DNA from: Litsea cubeba
Taxonomy: Eukaryota; Streptophyta; Magnoliopsida; Laurales; Lauraceae
Assembly: GCA_012931725.1 (NCBI GenBank)
Contig: CM022944.1
Coordinates: 36,116,539-36,180,538 of the forward strand
Direction of reading: 5' to 3'
DNA: 64,000 nt
The notes below the pieces were generated by a model. It had not been told where the DNA came from. It ran no database searches and saw only the letters and a program-made list of their open reading frames with translations. How positions within the stretch are numbered: position 1 is the stretch's first letter; every line of letters starts with the position of its first letter. Of this stretch, positions 62,641 to 64,000 are shown in pieces. The translations under genes were made by a program, and so were the position numbers.

Positions 62641-64000
62641 AGAAACCTAAGAGGGTGTCATCTCAGTGAAAGTCAAGTGAGACGAGGTGGCTTCAGAAGA
62701 TACATTGCTAGGCGTCGCCGGAGTGTAAGTCCTTTCATCAGACGATGCTTCGGAAGAGCTACAATCCCGAATTATCACATTACAGGAAGCTCTGACGGGA
62801 GACGTTGCCTGATCGGGGTCAGACTCATTCTTGGATGTAAGAGGATCATCTATCCAGCAATTTTCTCCATTTTCAGGAGTTAAGGGAGGATGTACCTGAC
62901 GGTCTTCAGGGACTTCAGGCTCTGGATTGCGAGGAGGCTCGTTGACGCGTTCTTGCTCTTGTTTAGAGCGAGTCGCTGCAAGATCCTTGCATATTCTTCA
63001 AGATCAGGCATGGGAGCCGGATCTTCTTCTTCATCAACTCTTTGTGGCTCAACATGGTTGATTTCCACTGGAGTAATGAGAGGTGCTAGGTCAGCAGCAT
63101 TTTCTTGTACAGGTTCTTGGTCTTCTTCATCATCAGACCAGGATCCTTGTGGCTGTAGGGGGTTATACCAGATTACTGGCATAAGATGAGACTCAAGAAC
63201 CCATTCTTCATCGGAGAGATATTCTCCTGTTTCAAGGGACTCCTCCCACTCATCTGTGTAGTTGGATTCGAATCCATCATCGGTGTCGCTGGATTCGTAT
63301 CCATCAATGGAGAATCCAACTACCGAATTGCAAGAGTATGATGCCTCCTGCATGGCTTCTTTGAATTGAGGTGGCATGAAATCACTGAGAGTGAATTTTC
63401 TTACCCCCTTTGAAGTCTCTGGAAGGGATGTTTTTGTTGCCTCCAGTGAAGCGGTAGAGGAAGCCTCTGCCTTTTCTTTGACCTCTAGTTTTGGCTGGGT
63501 CTTCTCTTGCCGTTTGAGCTTGAGGAGATGTTTCCTAGCCTGCCTTCGCTGTTGAGCTGTAGGCTTTGTTTTCACGACCTCCCAATTTTCATCTTCCAGG
63601 AGATCGGGATGTACCCATATCGGTTGTCCGTCTGGTGTTGGGTAAGGAACCAGTTCCTCGGACGCTTGGATTGAGTTTATCACCTTGAAGGAAGTAATGA
63701 TCTTCTTCTTCGGTGATTTTGATGTTTGTCCACATGTCACCATGTTGACGGAGGCAGACCCATAGTTTTTGTCAAAGGTGATGACTCCGTTTTTCCACAT
63801 CTCATTTATTTTCTCTCACAACGAAGCATTGATTGAGAGGATGCGAGATCATCTGGTGGTACGGACAGTACCGAGGATCGTTGGTTTTGCCAACATCACC
63901 CAGTCTTTTTGGTTCAGGCAAGGTGAGCTTGCCGTTTGCCACAAGAGCCCCGAAGATTTCATCAACGTCTTCATCAAACGGGTATTTCTTCTCTACTCGT
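62641..64000 (-). pseudogene. Element I gag C-terminal part, partial
   Basis: From the window edge, 64000-63805 includes FDEDVDEIFGALVANGKL and YCPYHQMISHPLNQCFVV, the Cys/His box region of Tat gag. A one-base shift near 63805 changes frame to MWKNGVITFDKN (63800), which runs to 62880 as a charged spacer with QQRRQARKHLLKLKRQEK. More spacer to 62641 is in another frame. The N-terminal gag and 5' LTR lie outside the window. Confidence 0.75.

Larger units (their letters stand above)
47927..64000 (-). mobile_element. Element I: Tat-lineage gypsy with antisense PMD-like gene
   Basis: Minus-strand element running past the window's right edge: gag and linker (64000-62880), protease (61885-61631), RT, RNase H, second RNase H, integrase (60140-57044), hairpin arrays, convergent + strand gene (51643-55625), PPT (50464-50451) and 3' LTR (50450-47927). 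The archaeal-type second RNase H and antisense gene are Tat-lineage hallmarks. It sits in the CACTA second ORF. The left TSD candidate is acaag (47922-47926); the other side is out of view. Confidence 0.9.

Overview
This window is plant nuclear DNA, almost certainly from an angiosperm with a large repeat-rich genome. I cannot name the species. Nearly every base belongs to a transposable element, and no convincing single-copy host gene, rRNA or tRNA gene is visible. The evidence for a plant is plant-type LTR retrotransposons primed by initiator-Met tRNA, a SIRE-like Ty1/copia polyprotein, Tat-lineage Ty3/gypsy elements with a second RNase H and an antisense gene, and a CACTA (En/Spm) transposon with a TNP2 transposase.

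Layout. (B) 1-8984: Tekay/Del-like chromovirus on the + strand; only the last 967 bases of its 5' LTR are present; its pol carries in-frame stops. (A) An older Tat-type gypsy element on the + strand, split by insertions: pol at 8985-12793, a 58-bp tandem repeat at about 12890-12920 and 15849-16150, unassigned sequence to 17090, and an antisense ORF end at 24765-25113. Nested in A are B, a solo gypsy LTR (C, 12921-15848, minus), a young intact copia element (D, 17091-24566, TSD gacct), and a second Tat-type element (E, 25114-36078, minus, truncated). (F) 36079-40428: non-coding LARD-like sequence holding an antisense copia fragment (G, 37724-39857) with an odd LTR/PBS junction. (H) 40429-47926: CACTA transposon with a degenerate TNP2 gene, cut by (I) 47927-64000, another Tat-type element on the minus strand, of the same family as E, whose 5' part lies beyond the window.

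How it works together. E and I share one architecture. Reading on the minus strand: gag, protease, RT, RNase H, archaeal-type RNase H, integrase, a 1.4-kb non-coding zone, then a convergent + strand gene, a promoter zone, the polypurine tract and the 3' LTR. The + strand gene has its own TATA box, a 10-nt first coding exon, a 0.65-0.76-kb first intron and three more introns with GT-AG ends. It encodes a large protein that resembles the plant mobile domain (PMD), followed by a basic nuclear-localisation-like stretch and a coiled coil. Neither copy is intact: E keeps the PMD core but has stops, a frameshift and a mutated splice acceptor; I lacks most of the PMD core and has a frameshift.

Most noteworthy signals: (1) clusters of CpG-rich palindromes spaced 20-22 or 30-31 bp apart (whole helical turns) in the LTRs of three families, each with a different palindrome; in the two related gypsy LTRs the cluster sits in roughly the same slot. 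(2) Two arrays of tandem hairpins with compensatory stem changes flanking the antisense gene in both E and I. (3) The spliced antisense PMD-like gene itself, with Evening-Element-like motifs upstream of its TATA box.
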